DNA from: an uncultured Oscillospiraceae bacterium | Lineage (GTDB): Bacteria; Bacillota; Clostridia; Oscillospirales; Acutalibacteraceae | DNA length: 64,000 nt | Direction of reading: 5' to 3' | Assembly: GCA_949293315.1 (NCBI GenBank) | Contig: CASFCH010000004.1 | Location: forward strand, 22,430-86,429 | Shown here: positions 63,831 to 64,000 of the stretch, one piece after another | Position numbering within the stretch: the first letter of the stretch is position 1 | Layout: each line of letters starts with the position of its first letter | The notes under the pieces: model-generated | The model's input: only the letters and a program-made list of their open reading frames with translations | Databases searched by the model: none | What the model was told of the DNA's origin: nothing | Position numbers and translations under genes: made by a program

Positions 63831-64000
63831 ATGTACAAAGTACTCTTAGGAGATGAGCTGGTGCACTATGCACCGGCGGGGATCGAGCTGATCGATCCGG
63901 TGCTGGAGCTGGAGGACAACAAGTGCGGTACTTTTAAATTTGGGATCGCGCCCGGGCAGCCTGGGTATGACCTGCCGCAGAAGCTCGTCACAACCGTGGA
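63831..64000 (+). CDS. Tail-tip (Tal / baseplate hub) protein, 5' part only
   Basis: The frame opens with ATG 63831 one base after the Dit stop and runs off the window (57 residues seen: MYKVLLGDELVHYAPAG, then IELIDPVLELEDNKCGTF and on). Such starts are usual for siphophage tail-associated lysin or hub proteins, and the position right after Dit agrees. Receptor-binding or peptidoglycan-cleaving domains would lie outside the window. Confidence 0.7.
   Translation, partial: MYKVLLGDELVHYAPAGIELIDPVLELEDNKCGTFKFGIAPGQPGYDLPQKLVTTV

Overview
This 64-kb window looks like chromosomal DNA of a GC-rich (roughly 58% by eye), endospore-forming Firmicute, most likely class Clostridia near the Oscillospirales/Ruminococcaceae. 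The grounds are CotF-type spore-coat genes, a bacterial V/A-type ATPase operon, hprK-murB-rapZ-whiA synteny, a DUF4364 regulator, rqcH, a Cys T-box, S-box and RFN riboswitches, many TTG/GTG starts and strong GGAGG ribosome sites. No species can be named from sequence alone.

Layout. 1-5.6 kb: the 3' part of recA, then recX, rimO and pgsA, followed by a T-box-controlled cysE-cysS pair. 5.7-15.2 kb: a DUF2798 membrane protein, then a nine-gene V-type ATPase operon in the order G/H-C-I-K-F-E-A-B-D. 15.3-15.8 kb: two small spore-coat genes. 16-17.8 kb: a stand-alone three-part protein (Mrr-type winged helix, nuclease-like middle, SIR2-like NADase), the best candidate for a new defence gene. 18-19.2 kb: a GT4 glycosyltransferase on the minus strand. 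19.3-29.6 kb: hprK, ROK glucokinase, murB, rapZ, whiA, dnaE, pfkA and a Cof-type HAD phosphatase, joining carbon-catabolite control, wall synthesis, replication and glycolysis.

29.7-34.8 kb is an accessory stretch mostly on the minus strand: a large serine recombinase, an Ada-like cysteine protein, a small hypothetical protein, a GtrA protein, an iron-type DtxR regulator and a DUF4364 regulator. It also holds a plus-strand promoter with a DtxR-like palindrome that appears to drive a terminator-ended non-coding RNA of about 190 nt. 34.8-47.1 kb: uracil permease, DUF1858, trmK, Nif3-like protein, rqcH, ndk, a DivIVA-like coiled-coil protein, an unpaired fumarase beta subunit, a two-component system, RFN-ribU, S-box-metK and a mazF-type toxin without an adjacent antitoxin. 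47.2-58.4 kb: an acyltransferase, a paaK-iorA-iorB-paaK-ACT cluster for ferredoxin-linked aromatic amino acid catabolism, a YjaB-like GNAT, two minus-strand envelope proteins and an ABC-F ATPase.

58.5 kb to the right edge: a siphophage-type tail module (ArpU-like regulator, minor capsid/tail-terminator protein, tail tube, two chaperone-like proteins, tape measure, Dit, start of a tail-tip protein). No terminase, portal or capsid gene lies between the regulator and the tail genes. This fits either an F-type tailocin or an unusually ordered prophage; the window ends too early to decide. No tRNA, rRNA, CRISPR array or insertion sequence was seen.
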